The notes under the pieces: model-generated
The model's input: the letters and a program-made list of their open reading frames with translations, nothing else
What the model was told of the DNA's origin: nothing
The model's database searches: none
Assembly: GCA_007570785.1 (NCBI GenBank)
Contig: ML662449.1
Location: forward strand, 8,919,987-8,983,986
Direction: 5' to 3'
Origin: Antilocapra americana
Lineage: Eukaryota > Chordata > Mammalia > Artiodactyla > Antilocapridae
Length of the DNA stretch: 64,000 nt
Program-made: the position numbers and the translations under genes
Part shown: piece after piece, positions 32,301-43,773 of the stretch
Position numbering within the stretch: position 1 is the first letter of the stretch
How the letters are laid out: every line of letters begins with the position of its first letter

Positions 32301-33492
32301 CAATATCACCATCGCCACCATAATCTCCAACTATAATACAGAGCTATCTTAACTGGGGAGTAAAAGGGACTTTTGGATACTGATGATTTATTTTGGCATT
32401 AGTATGAAGAATGGTGGAACTCATTAAGTTGATTGCCCCCACTCTTTTTCTTCTCCAAAAGGAGATTCCCATAGGCTACCAGCCAAAACATGACTCAGAG
32501 ACTGGAATGCTTTGGGAAGCTTTCATTGGGTTGGGTTGACTATTATCGAAGCAGGGAAAACTGAAGTCAAGATTTTATCATATTGTAAATGTTGCATGAT
32601 TCAATGGGCTGGACTGAGCATTGGGATTAGAAATCTGAGGTTTTGTAGAACTAGTTTGCTCAGATTTGGGAGAAGGATTTACAGGGGGCTGGATTTATAA
32701 GATTCTAACTTTGGAAATTTTTGTTGTACTTTTAATGATGACAGGGGCTCAGGAATAAAGGGTGTAGGTGGAAGCAGGGACCTGAGAGGGCAACCTCTGA
32801 AGCATATGTGTATTTGTAGTACTTCTTACTGGGGTATAGCTGTCTTTATTTTTAATGATTGTGTTGACACTGAGAGAAAGGGGACTGGCTGGGATGTAAC
32901 TTATCGAGAGGGGGAAGAGTAGATGATCTAAATGAGACCTGTAGTTTTTAAAAAAGATCCAAAAGAGATTGACCTGTAAACCTCACCTCTCTAGCATTCA
33001 CCTGGATCTTTTCTCAGAAAATTTCAAGTGGTAGTTAGAATTATGAAGTTGTGATACAAGAGATATCACTGAGTTCCCATCATCTTCTGTTACAGACAAA
33101 GCAACTCCAAAACGTGAGGTCAAATTTTGATCACACATCATCCTTCCCTTTCTCTCCATCAAGCCAAAGATAAAGCCATTGTCTTTGTACTCTTGGTAGA
33201 AAAGGTCAAGATTGCCCCATTTCTCAGTACTCTCTTATGCTAGCAGTACATGTTACTGAACTCATTGCATGCTGGCTAGTACGTCATTATCTTTAACAAA
33301 CATTAATTAAGTGTCTAGCCTAGTGTGTACAAAGTTCATGATAAATAAGACACAGATCTTGCCTTTAAAGACCTTCAAGTCTTCAAGCAATAACCTCAGC
33401 CTTCAGTAAAGCAGTCTAAAGTTTATATTCTGCTAGAGAAGTATAATTGACAGTTCCAACGCAGGGGCCAGGGTGGGGTTTTGATGCTGGTT
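32301..33492. other. Single-copy-looking DNA
   Basis: 1.2 kb with no named young repeat. A possible MIR/L2-class fragment lies at 33285-33400 ('gacacagatcttgcctttaa'). Confidence 0.45.
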
Positions 33493-33504
33493 TTCTGCCT
33501 CTTC

Positions 33505-33989
33505 TGCTTTAGACATTATTTTACCAACAATGGTCCATCTAGTCAAGGCTATGGTTTTTCCAGTAGTCATGTATGGATGTGAGAGTTGGACTATGAAGAA
33601 AGCTGAGCACCAAAGAATTGATGCTTTTGAACTGTGGTGTTGGAGAAGACTCTTGAGAGTCCCTTGGACTGCAAGGAGATCCAACCAGTCCATCCTAAAG
33701 GAGATCAGTCCCGAATATTCATTGGAAAGACTGAGGCTGAAACTGAAACTCCAGTACTTTGGCCATCTGATGCGAAGATCTGACTTCTTGGAAAAGACCC
33801 TGATGCTGGGAAAGATTGAAGGCAGGAGGAGAAGGAGACAACAGAGGATGAGATGGTTGGATGGTATCACTGACTCAATGGACATGAGTTTGAGTAAACT
33901 CCAGGAGTTGGTGATGGACAGGGAAGCCTGATATACTGCAGTCCATGGGGTCACAAAGAGTTAGACACAACTGAATGAATGAACTGAAC
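33505..33989 (+). mobile_element. BovB (RTE) LINE, 5'-truncated, 485 bp
   Basis: Plus-strand BovB 3' end with an exact 12-bp target duplication, ttctgcctcttc, at 33493-33504 and 33990-34001. It ends in the BovB tail ('aatgaatgaactgaac'). It begins at almost the same point in the BovB consensus as the copy at 14909-15409. Confidence 0.95.
33530..33931 (+). pseudogene. C-terminal relic of BovB reverse-transcriptase ORF
   Basis: 133 codons open, clearly the C-terminal part of the BovB protein: 'LVKAMVFPVVMYGCESWTM', '[19 protein letters not shown]', '[15 protein letters not shown]' and '[17 protein letters not shown]'. It ends at a TGA at 33929-33931 where family members normally continue with Trp. 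No catalytic residues of either enzyme domain are included. Confidence 0.93.
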
Positions 33990-34001
33990 TTCTGCCTCTT
34001 C

Positions 34002-34964
34002 ACTGTGACAACTTAAGTTGTCACTTGGTATTTTTGAGCTTCTCTCCTATCAATTTGAAAATGTTGATGACAATACTTGTCCCTCCTATTTCTGAATTTT
34101 GAGACACAAATGAGATCATAGATTTGCTTATAAACTCTGAAGTATAGTAGAAGTTGAACACATCAGTAGAAATGGAAGAGATTTTACTCTATGGGACTGT
34201 GCCCACAAATAAAGAGTTAAAGGAATTAATCATTCTACTTATCATCATCATTAATATCTTCATTATTATCATCCAGGGGTTTTCATTAGACACCTATTTG
34301 CATTTAGCATTTTCCTGCTCTCCAGGATCCTACAAACAAGCAGCTGCTTTCATTCAATATGTTCAGGTACTGGTGACTAATCCAAGTTTACATCACCTGG
34401 TTAGATGAACCATTTTTCATGGTACTTTGGGTATTTGTATTGATGCACAGCAATTTGTGCAGTAGTTTTTTCCTTCTTTATCCATGCTGTTTTCCACATA
34501 GTAAGTCAGAAGAATCTTAACCTAATGATGGGGCTTATTTGTTTTATCTATCAAGTCCACAGATATACGGTTGACTGTTGTAGGTGTTGACAGTTATGTG
34601 GACCCAGAAATAACGTCCTTCATATCAAAGAATTTTATGGAAAACTGGCACAAGTTTGCAAATAGTTTTAAGAAAATTAATTCCAGGATCCAAAGGAAGG
34701 CAGAAGTCATGAAAGTACACTGTGGCCCAGAGGTTATGATGCTTATTGTTGGTTTGATCACCAAGGCTGAAATAAACATTTCAGGCAGCATCTAATTCTC
34801 CTTTAGAGTTATCTTTGCTTGCTTCTGAAACAACTTGGAGACCAGGTAGTTACCTATCTGACATTCAGTTTATTCTCTCCTGTATTTTAAAGAAAATGGA
34901 TTTTATTTGAGCACTCAGCCTCCCTTGTAGCTAGAAGTTAGCAATTAGATTAAGAAGTTGTTGG
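34002..34964. other. Single-copy-looking DNA, nothing recognised
   Basis: No named repeat. The 74-codon frame at 34571-34795 (opposed by an antisense frame of similar length) has no family likeness. Confidence 0.45.
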
Positions 34965-35157
34965 AGACTTCCCGGGAGGTCCAGCAGTTGGGACCTCGCT
35001 TTCCAATACAGGGAGCACAGGTCTGACACCAGGTCAGGGAGTTGAGATCCCACATGCCTCGCAGCCAAAAATCCAAAACAGAAAACAGAAGCAGTATTGT
35101 AACAAATTCAATAAAGACTTTAAAAATGGTCCACATTAAAAAAAAAAATCCTAAAAA
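34965..35157 (+). mobile_element. CHR-type short SINE
   Basis: tRNA-like head 'gacttcccgggaggtccagc', then 'acaccaggtcagggagttga', 'gatcccacatgcctcgcag', and a 3' part 'aacaaattcaataaagactt', 'taaaaatggtccacatt' with an A-rich end. The 3' phrase marks the short CHR variant. Confidence 0.82.
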
Positions 35158-35351
35158 ATGTTGTTACTTGAGACTTTCAGGAAAGCTCCTTGAGAAGGGA
35201 AGAACAGCTAACACATATCTCACCTTCATTTTTTCCTTTTCTTCCCCCCATTTTTCCCACTCCATGTTTGGATATGAATGTGACTACTGGAGCCTCTCCA
35301 ACAGCCATTTTAGATCCTGGGGCAACCTTGAAGTTGGGAACCGCATCTCAA

Positions 35352-35625
35352 GATGCTGCTGCTGCTGTTGCTGCTAAGTCGTATCTGACTCTGTGCAACC
35401 CCATAGACGGCAGCCCACCAGGCTCCCCCGACCCTGGGATTCTTCAGGCAAGAACACTGGAATGGGTTGCCATTTCCTTCTCCAAGGCATGAAAGTGAAA
35501 AGTGAAAGTGAAGGCCCTCAGTGGTGTCCAACTCATAACGACCCCATGGACTGCAGCCTCCCAGGTTCCTCCATCCATGGGATTTTCCAGGAAGGAGTAC
35601 TAGAGTGGGGTGCCATTGCCTTCTC
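35352..35625 (-). mobile_element. Bov-A2 dimeric SINE
   Basis: Two BovA units head to tail on the reverse strand. Unit one (35352-35490) starts with a GCT-type run and has 'gtcgtatctgactctgtgca'; a linker of 'agtgaaaagtgaaagtgaa' leads to unit two (about 35520-35625), with 'gactgcagcctcccaggttc'. Confidence 0.9.
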
Positions 35626-37299
35626 TGTCTCAGGAGGATGGAACCTAAACCCAGAGGGAGCTTACACCACAGCCCTGCCATGCGATCCTAGACTGTTTTG
35701 TTCTTGACTTTCTTCACATGAGTAGGAAGTAAATTTATTTAATCACTACTACTTACAGACTCTGCTACTAGCAGCCAATGTCATTCCTAACTGATACATG
35801 TGCTTTCCCCACAATGAGTAGTGCCCTTGTTTCTTTGCTGCTAGCTCCTGGAAACACTGTCAGTCCGTGCTGATTCACAAGCCCCTACAAGAGCAGAGTT
35901 GGACCCAGCTTCTGCTAATGAGCAGAGGAATTGCTTGTGAACACAATGCTGGGATTATAAAGTCCTGGCAGCCATGCCAGAATAGCAAGGTCAGATGGAA
36001 AATCATGCCAGTAAATATCTTCAATGAATATCCTGTCCCCTTCTAGTGCCCTCCAAATACCATAGCCTAGACCCCCAGTTTAGGTGATAGGACTGCAGCC
36101 TCTCTTCCCCAGAGTCATTATTTCTGTCTGTGGGAGAATGATGAGGGTCTTGGGTACCACTCCAAATTTTTCTCTGTGTAGCTAGCTATTCCACAGAAGC
36201 CTATATTTGTTCTGACTTGTAACTGAAATCCTTGTTTGTCTGAATTTCTTTTCCTTGGCAACTTCAACTGTAATCTCAAAGATGGTAGCTGCAATTCACT
36301 TAACTAATCTCACCCACCTTTGGCTGAATGACACTACACTGGAAGAGTTCAGAAGACTTGGGGATACTGCCTTGGTTCACGCTCTATAGCAGTGTCCTTT
36401 TTACTGTGGGCTGTTCCCACTTTTGACTTTGTTTCAAGGCAAAATTTCAGGGAAAGATTTCAGAAAGATTCCTATAATTCCTACATTGCTGTCTCATCAC
36501 TGAGGTAGTTAAACTTCCAGTGAGATCTTGGCACATTCCTGAGACTAAAATAACCTAGAACAAATCTACCAGGCAGTAGACCCGGTAAGGCTAAGTATTC
36601 TCTTCTGGTTATCTTTTATGCATGGTTTGGTAACCGTGGGCCAAACTGAGTGCATTTATCAAAGGCAACTGCTGGTATCATTGAAATCGAACTCAGAAAT
36701 TAGGGCCACAGCATTGCCCACTGTAAGGGACTTTTGAGTAGTTTTATGTAAACGTGATGGTGAGTTTGGTCTAACCTTATTTAGGATCACATATTATTCA
36801 CATAATCAAATATACCTCACATATCCCAAATATTGCTTACACGAAGGATTGACTAGGTGGGTGAGGTTGCCAGTTATGGGGGGGTATTAAACAAATATTT
36901 GCTGTCTAATGAGTTGAAAACAGTTTTGCAAGACTGTTATGGTAGAAGAAATTTCTTCCTCTTGGAATAATTTATAGTTAATCACACATAAATTATGGCC
37001 AGGAGAAGGAAGGAGTTTGTAGAGAGATAATATATCCTTACTTTTGAAAACTTTTCTCACCATATATGAATTTAACCCAAACTGAAGACTTTACTTTCGT
37101 TTTTTTGAGACTTTAAATATAACAAACTTAAAATTGCAGGGCAGCAAGTAGTAGGAGATTTGGAGTCTCTGGGTTGAATAAATGTACTCAAGAAAAAAAA
37201 AATTAGCTCACCCAGCACAGATTGCTAATGTAATAGAGTAAAAATTTATTATTACTTTATAAGCCTGAAATAATTATATAAGATGCTACAATATAAATA
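35626..37299. other. Repeat-poor DNA, nothing recognised
   Basis: 1.7 kb with no named repeat and no open frame of 60 codons beyond the SINE. It ends in an AT-rich region. Confidence 0.45.
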
Positions 37300-37560
37300 C
37301 AGTGTAATGCATAAGATGTGTATTTAATTAAAATTTTTTTAGTAGCCACATTATAAAATATGAAAAGATACAGACGAAATTAATAGATCTTGTTTAACCG
37401 AGTATAATCCACATATTATTTCAGCATGTGATGAGTGTAAGAAATTTCCAAGATATGTGACATTGTTTTACAGCCTATCTCAGTTTAAGCTAGCCGTATT
37501 TAAGTGAACAGTAGCCACATGTGACTAGTGGCCTCTGTTTTAGCAGAACGGGCCTAGAGC
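37300..37560. mobile_element. hAT-type DNA transposon relic, family uncertain
   Basis: The phrases 'agtagccacattataaaata' and 'agtagccacatgtgactagt', followed by 'ggcctctgttttagcag', are hallmarks of an abundant mammalian hAT-like repeat. AT-rich and heavily decayed; ends not defined. Confidence 0.5.
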
Positions 37561-37630
37561 AGGGTGGTTGTGTCAGATTTACAGTTTCCTTCCCAGCTAA
37601 ACAAACCAGTGCCTAAAGAACTGATTTTTT

Positions 37631-37870
37631 CTTTCTTTTTTTTTTTTTTTACCATATGTAAAATAGATAGTCAGTGTGAATTTGCTGTTTGACACAGGGA
37701 TCTCAAACCTGGTGCTCTGTGACAAACTAGAGGGGAGGGATGGAGTGGGAGGTGGGAGGGAGGTCCAAGAGGGAGGGGACATATGTATACCTAAGGCTGA
37801 TTCATGTTGATGTATGGCAGAAACCAACACAATATTATAAAGCAATTATCTTCCAATTAAAAAAAAAAAA
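37631..37870 (+). mobile_element. Artiodactyl L1 3' end, 5' truncated
   Basis: Plus-strand 3' UTR from 37651: 'taaaatagatagtcagtgtg', 'gacacagggatctcaaacct', 'ggaggtccaagagggagggg' and 'gcagaaaccaacacaatatt', with a poly(A) at 37857-37870. A T run (37631-37650) immediately precedes it. Candidate target duplication with two mismatches: aagaactgatttttt (37616-37630) and aagaattggtttttt (37871-37885). Confidence 0.85.
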
Positions 37871-37885
37871 AAGAATTGGTTTTTT

Positions 37886-39310
37886 GATCCTGAGTTTTCA
37901 CCCTAATACACTCATTTCTGCTCAGAGAGCTAACATCTCTTAAGACATACCAGAAGTGCAACTGGTCAGCGTAAAAGAAGAAGACCCTCAGGGCTGCTGG
38001 AGAACCAGACCTTTTGAACGGAAGGGGAAATATTCCTAAATTAGGCAGGCCCTAGATATCACTTTTCCTGGAAGGAAGTTTTTAACCCCCTCCAAACAGG
38101 AAGGCGCAAGGCGTTCATTTTTTTCACCTGTAGGGGGAGCTCTTGTCACTTCACTGGCTGAAATTCCAAATCTGGTTCTCAGATGCCCGCAGCTCGGAGT
38201 TCTTTCACCTGGGTCTGCGGAGAGTTTGTTTTTGGCTCCAAACCAGTAGTGCTTTCGCAATCTCCACACGTTACGGCTGCTGAAATGCTAGGACACCAGC
38301 CGGGTGGCGGCTTGAGTCTTGTGATTCCCAGGCAGTCCGGCGAAATGATAAACAAAAGTCTTTTGTGCAATATTAATAAGCTTTAAGCACTCCCCAGCCG
38401 AGCCCCTTGTCATCCAAGTAAGTCATGTGTATCAAAAGCCCTTATATGTGAAAGTTTGTTTTCATATCTGGCCAGCTTTGAATGGGAGCCCCCTTTGCCA
38501 TGTTGTAAAACAAACATTTGTTTATTTTGTGAACAGTGCTGGCAGTATGATACAGGAACCGGGCCTGAATGCAGGGACCCCTTTCCAAGGAGACGCCTTT
38601 GAAAAACCTTTCTGTTGCTCCATTCCAACTGTCAACTGATCTTGAGTTCTGTTTACATTAAGACAATAACAGTGTTTCCTAAATAAATAAGTCAGGGGCA
38701 CGCATGAGCCTTAATAAAACCCCATAAATGGGTTGAGGACTGGGGGCGAGGAGGAGTTTTTGTGCAGTGCAGAAACAATGGCTAGTTCATCTTACAGTTT
38801 TCTGAGGCCTGTGTTTTTAAGACAGAAGGGGGCCTTTGTGTTAATTGCACTGATAAAATTCTCCTGATAGAGCATCCCCTGGAACGCTGGGACAAAAGAT
38901 GTGACATTTCGCCCCGTGTGAATGCCACACTGCCAGACATTTTCTAAAGCAGAGACATCCAGTAGATCTGCTAACCTCTCCTGGTGTGCAGAGAAAATAA
39001 ATAAAAACTGTAAAACTGAACCATCTGCCGCTGGGGGTGTCTGGCTTTTTTCTTGGTTGGTTTGGAGCTTCCAAAAATCCATTTTGGTTTCTGACTCGTC
39101 AAGTCGTCTTCAGGCACAACAGAAGAAAAGGCAGGAGCCTGCCATAGAGGAAGTCACGCTCACTGAGAGTTGGGGTGTTAGTGGTTTTCCTGGGGGAGCA
39201 GAAATTTCAGCCCATTACTAGAAATTACACTTCTGAGCAAAAGACAGCATTCTAGGTGAGGACTAGAGGCTGAAGATAGGAAATAAATAGGGCTCACTGA
39301 ATGTAAATTT
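37886..39310. other. Repeat-free island
   Basis: 1.4 kb without any recognised transposon, with higher GC and more CpG around 38150-38420 than the neighbourhood. Frames of 60-99 codons occur on both strands and overlap, with no family likeness. A cluster of forkhead-type motifs is listed separately. Confidence 0.45.
38340..38660. promoter_or_regulatory. Candidate enhancer with four forkhead-type motifs
   Basis: Motifs that fit the forkhead core (RYAAAYA): ATAAACA at 38348-38354, ACAAACA at 38510-38516, its reverse-type TGTTTAT at 38519-38525, and TGTTTAC at 38650-38656. The middle two form an inverted pair two bases apart. The block lies in the repeat-free island. Binding and conservation are inference. 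Confidence 0.25.
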
Positions 39311-39324
39311 AAAAAATATATTTT

Positions 39325-39865
39325 ATATATGACACAATGAACTTACCTATGAAACAGAAACAGACCCACAGACATAGAGAATAGACTTGTGCTTGCCAGA
39401 GGGAAAAGGAGCTGGGGGAGGGATGGATTGGAGGTTTGGGGTTAGCAGATGCAAACTATTATACCTAGATTGGATAAACAACAAGGTCCTACTGTATAGC
39501 ACAGGGAACTACATTCAATATTCTGTGATAAATCATAATGAAAAAGAATATAAAAAACTATATATATGTATAACTGTACTATGTATATATGTAATCACTT
39601 TGCTGTACAGTAGAACTAAACACAATATTGTAAATCAACTAAATGTGTTAAATCACTTCAGTCACGTCCAACTGTTTGCAGCCCTATGGGCTGTAGCCTG
39701 CTAGGCTCCTTGGTCCATGGGATTCTCCCGGCAAGAATACTGGAGTTGGCTACCATGCTCTTCTCCAGGGAATCTTTTCTACCCAGGGGAACCTGCATCT
39801 CTTGTGTCTTCTGCATTGGCAGGTGGATTCTTTACCATTAGCATCAACTTTAATAAAAGAAATTA
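39325..39865 (+). mobile_element. Artiodactyl L1 3' end with 14-bp target duplication
   Basis: Plus-strand 3' UTR: 'acagacatagagaatagact', 'acaaggtcctactgtatagc', 'acagggaactacattcaata' and 'caatattgtaaatcaact'. It is split by a Bov-tA (39646-39842) and resumes 'tttaataaaagaaatt' with a short A run. Exact duplication aaaaaatatatttt at 39311-39324 and 39866-39879. Confidence 0.9.
39646..39842 (-). mobile_element. Bov-tA SINE inside the L1 tail
   Basis: Reverse-strand copy: 'cacttcagtcacgtccaact', 'gggctgtagcctgctaggct' and 'tgcattggcaggtggattct'. The L1 string 'atcaact' is found on both sides, which fits a short target duplication. Confidence 0.9.
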
Positions 39866-40108
39866 AAAAAATATATTTTGTAAATACTATATTATATTTT
39901 GTAAATACTATAATGCCATCATACAAATTCTCTAAAATAGAGACTTTCCTATATAAGTATTTTCAATTATAAGGATTCCTTATTTGCTGTGTTCCAGGGA
40001 AACATATTTTAATATGGGTTAATCCTAATAATCATGTAAGTTGATTATTTGCTTTTGAGGGGTTAGCATCCTTTCACATGCATTTTTCCAAGTTACCACC
40101 TAATCTTT

Positions 40109-40678
40109 TTTTTTTCTTTTTAAAAAAATTTTATGTATGTATGTATTTATTTATTTCCTTTACATTATTGTGTTGGTTTTGCCATACATTGACATGAATC
40201 TGCCATGGGTATACATGTGTTCCCCTTCCAGAACCCCCCTCCCACCTCCCTCCCAATTTCATCTCTCTGGGTCATCCCAGTGCACCAGCCCTGAGCACCC
40301 TGTATCAAGCATCAAACCTGGGCTGGTGACTGATTTCACATATGATAATTTACATGTTTCAATGCCATTCTCCCATATCATCCCACCCTTGCCCTTCCCC
40401 ATAGAGTCCAAAAGACTGTTCTATACATCTGTGTCTCTTTTGCTGTCTCGCATACAGAGTTATCGTTACCATCTTTCTAAATTCCATATATATGCATTAG
40501 TATACTGTATTGTTGTTTTTCCTTCTGGCAGCCAGGACATGGAAGCAACCTAGATGTCCATCAACAGATGAATGGATAAGAAAGCTGTGGTACATATACC
40601 CAATGGAATATTACTCAGCCATTAAAAAGAATACATTTGAATCAGTTCTATTGAGGGGACGAAACTGGAGCCTATTAT
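40109..40678 (-). mobile_element. Bovine-type L1 3' end with 5' inversion and 14-bp target duplication
   Basis: Exact duplication accacctaatcttt at 40095-40108 and 40679-40692. After it comes the T-rich complement of the poly(A) tail, then antisense L1 3' UTR to about 40529 ('gttggttttgccatacattg', 'ctctgggtcatcccagtgca', 'ctgtgtctcttttgctgtct'). From 40531 to 40678 the sequence is sense L1 ('gccaggacatggaagcaacc', 'atggaatattactcagccat', 'gaaactggagcctattatac'), taken from just upstream in the L1 consensus. This is the typical product of twin priming. Confidence 0.93.
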
Positions 40679-40692
40679 ACCACCTAATCTTT

Positions 40693-41014
40693 ATATTCAC
40701 CACTTTCTGTACATCTACAGTCTTCCAAGTAGATATATCACAATTCACATATTTCTTTCCTCATTCTTGGGGATTTAGAATGCTCATGATTTTTCACTAT
40801 TATAAATAATAGTACAATGAGTATCTTCATGCCATAAATTCTTTCTTTTGGGGGCAATATTTAATAGAGATAAGTCCCCAGGCTATGAATACTTAAGGCT
40901 TTTTAATATATTATATCATATTGTTTCCCAGAAGGATTTTTCAATAAAGGCAATTTATTTTCCAGGCTGTAATTGCTATCTTCTTTTGCAATTTTAGATC
41001 ATTTTGGTTCTTGT
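40693..41014. other. AT-rich DNA, nothing recognised
   Basis: No further repeat assigned; the phrase 'cactattataaataatagta' may come from an old L1 but this is weak. Confidence 0.35.
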
Positions 41015-41128
41015 TTTGGAGGGGTGTGCTCTGTGGCTTATGGAATCTTATTTCCCTGACCAGGGATTGAACCCTTGTCCTCAGCAGTGAAAACATGGAG
41101 TCCTAACCACTGGACTGCCAGGGAATTC
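41015..41128 (-). mobile_element. CHR-type tRNA-derived SINE, short
   Basis: Antisense copy of the head region: 'tttccctgaccagggattga', 'acatggagtcctaaccactg' and 'gactgccagggaattc', the complement of a tRNA-Glu-like 5' end. Confidence 0.85.
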
Positions 41129-43764
41129 ACAGCTCCCTCTTCTTTATAGTGTATTCTCTTTATGTTTGCACCCTTCTTGTCCCTGTTATTTTCCCTGGAC
41201 AATCCCTCCACCATCAGAGGTTCCCCTAAATCCCTGCACATAAATATTCCATCTTCTTATAAGGCTGATTCTAGGGATGTTCCCTCTTAGAGCCTCTTTA
41301 GATGACTACATCAAATGAACTTATTTTTATCATTGCAGAGCAGAATGTTTCAACCTGTAACACAAATTCCTGATTGCTGTGGTCTAGACATGTGTAAGAT
41401 ATACCTAGTTTTAGACTAATTTGTAATTTATATACATTTCTTCACCCTCTAATAACTTAAAGGTGTTAACGGGGTAGGTATCTTTTGGGAAGTCTGCCAA
41501 GTCCAACAGTTAGATCCCCTCAGTTTATGAGTTATTGCCATGCTGGATCACGTGACAGCTGCCCCACCCTGCTGACTTTTTGTCTGATAGGACCAGGTGA
41601 CTGGTATGGATCCATCATGTGGATGCTTGGGACAGACAAAGCCATGTGCTACCATGGGACAGAGAAGTGAGTATGGGTGGGGGATGGACAGGCGAGAGAG
41701 AGGGAAGCAGACCCACAGAGATAAAGACTTGGGAGGAAGACAAAATTTATTTCTTGGGTTCCTGATGTTTTTATAGTTCTTAGTTCCAGCCTTTTCTGGC
41801 TACCTATTCTTGGCTTTGCATTTGGAAAGATACCCCAAATAAGAATTCTGATAATAAATCTCCCTCCACCTTTCAGTTTCTCCTTGTCCTCTCTCCTCCT
41901 CTTTTAAAATTTTTATTTTTGTATATGCTAACTTGGTTACTATTGGAAATTGACATACCTCGATGATATGCAGATCCATGTATCTTCATAATAAAAATAT
42001 GAATCTGGACACTGACAAAAGTTTTAGCTTACTTCCCTACGTATGTGCGACTGTGGGGTTGAAACGTGACATAATTCCATTTGTGATTCTGAACCTATGG
42101 AATCTTTGAGAGAAACATGTTTTCCCCTTTAAATTATTGACCCTGTAAAAACTAGCTTATCACAGTTGCTGAAAATGCTGTACATTTTGGATGCTCTTAC
42201 ACAATGCACTTGATTCAAGGCTTTGGGTGGCCATATACACAGATGGATACAAAACGCAGAATGGATATAAGAGCTCCTTCTGCAACCCTAGCAGAAACCA
42301 TTTGGTAAATTCTGGAGTCAGAGAGCAAAATATTTAGGGGAAAGAAGGCTATTTTGTTTGCTTTGATATAACTAAAACAAAGAACCAAGAATACCTCAAA
42401 GGCCTCTTTTTTCCTACCCATTTCTTGAGATTTTCCCCTCTAAACACAGAGGATGAATGCTGAAGAATCAAATTAGAACTTTGTATCTAAAACTGACACT
42501 CACCAAAAGATGTTTAGAAAACCTGTCTGGGTATCTTGGGCTATTATCATCTTATATTTTTCCTTTCTTGCTTTTATCTTTCTGTCATACCCATCTACCT
42601 ACCTACCTACCTTCCCTTCTATCTATCTATAAATCATTGAATGAAAAGGGGCACACTGGGGGATTCGAGGGAGATAGCCTCCTTAAAATCCAAGGAAGCC
42701 TTTCATACTGGGAAACAAAGGACACAAGCCACACTAATTGGGATAAATTGTAAATCGTGCCTCTCTCAACCTGTTGGCTGGTGCTGTTGTACTAAAGGAC
42801 CTAACTGACCCTGAAAAACATCCTTTCTCCTGATCTGAAATGCCTCTCCCTTTAGAGCTTTGAAAATTCTGATAACCTGGAGAGGCACTGACATGTCAGA
42901 AACTCCAGACAGATCTTTCCCTGCCAGTGGAGTGACTTTGTGTGTGTGTTTAAATGATAAACAATTGACTAGCCTTTTCTGACTGTGATTGCACAATAAG
43001 GAGCAATGGGCAGAGCTATCAAATCATTTTAAATTGGCCTCTCAGTATTTTCCTGTTTGCTGACTGGATGGAGTTTATCAGCGGGTTGACATATTTCCTA
43101 GCATATGTGACCTCGGGCAGTCACTCTCCATTTTTTTTTCCTGCCAGTTCATTCATTTAATTAAAGTGTGCCGAGTGCCCAGAAAATGCCTGGAACTGTG
43201 CTGCCCATGATGATGGCTACTTAGAGCAGATCTGCTGCTGCTCCAGGGACCCTTTGCTCCAATGTGGTCGTAAGGCAGCTCACCCAACCGGCAGGAGCCA
43301 GGGAACCAGTGGCTCAGGGGACACGTACACAGTGCCCAGCCTCAAGCAAGGTGCAGTCTACTCAGCGAGACGAGAGCTGTGCCTTTGCTGCCTAAGCAGT
43401 ACGACCACCGTGGCAGTGGCAGAAGGTGAACGAGGACCGACCACAGGCAGAACGTGTCTGGCGGGAGTGGGCATATCCAGACCATCACTTAAAAGGAATT
43501 GACTATGTTTAGAAAGACAAGCAGGGCTGGACGAATAGGCAAGTGGGTGCCAGAGGGGAGGGAAGGGGAGTGAGGAGATACAGTGTAGCTGTAATGAAGA
43601 GGCCTGGACTAGACTGTGGGAGGTTGAAGACATGAGGGGTTGACTTTGGACAGAGATTGGAGAGCCTCGAATACACTGAGGAGCTTGAACTTGAACCGAA
43701 AGGCATTGATGCCAACTTTGACTAGTTCACGGAATTCCTTAGGCCCTTTTGGATCCTATCCCTG
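41129..43764. other. Mostly single-copy-looking DNA
   Basis: 2.6 kb. Contains a degenerate CTAC/ATCT tract at 42595-42630, a possible MIR/L2-class fragment at 43140-43240, a GC- and CpG-richer part at 43200-43500, and at about 43600-43740 wording ('gaggagcttgaacttgaacc') of an old unnamed dispersed repeat. A splice-flanked 76-bp segment at 41591-41666 is listed separately. Confidence 0.4.
41591..41666 (+). other. Candidate short exon (weak)
   Basis: A T-rich tract and AG ('gactttttgtctgatag', AG at 41589-41590) precede 76 bp that end in 'agagaa' directly before a strong donor, gtgagt (41667-41672). One frame is open across it, reading '..GDWYGSIMWMLGTD..', with no family recognised. A chance pair of splice-like sites is likely. 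Confidence 0.12.
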
Positions 43765-43773
43765 GAGGTTTTA

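Noticed and set aside
33433..33954. 173-codon minus-strand open frame
   Set aside because: Antisense to the BovB C-terminal coding region; the plus-strand frame is the real homologue.
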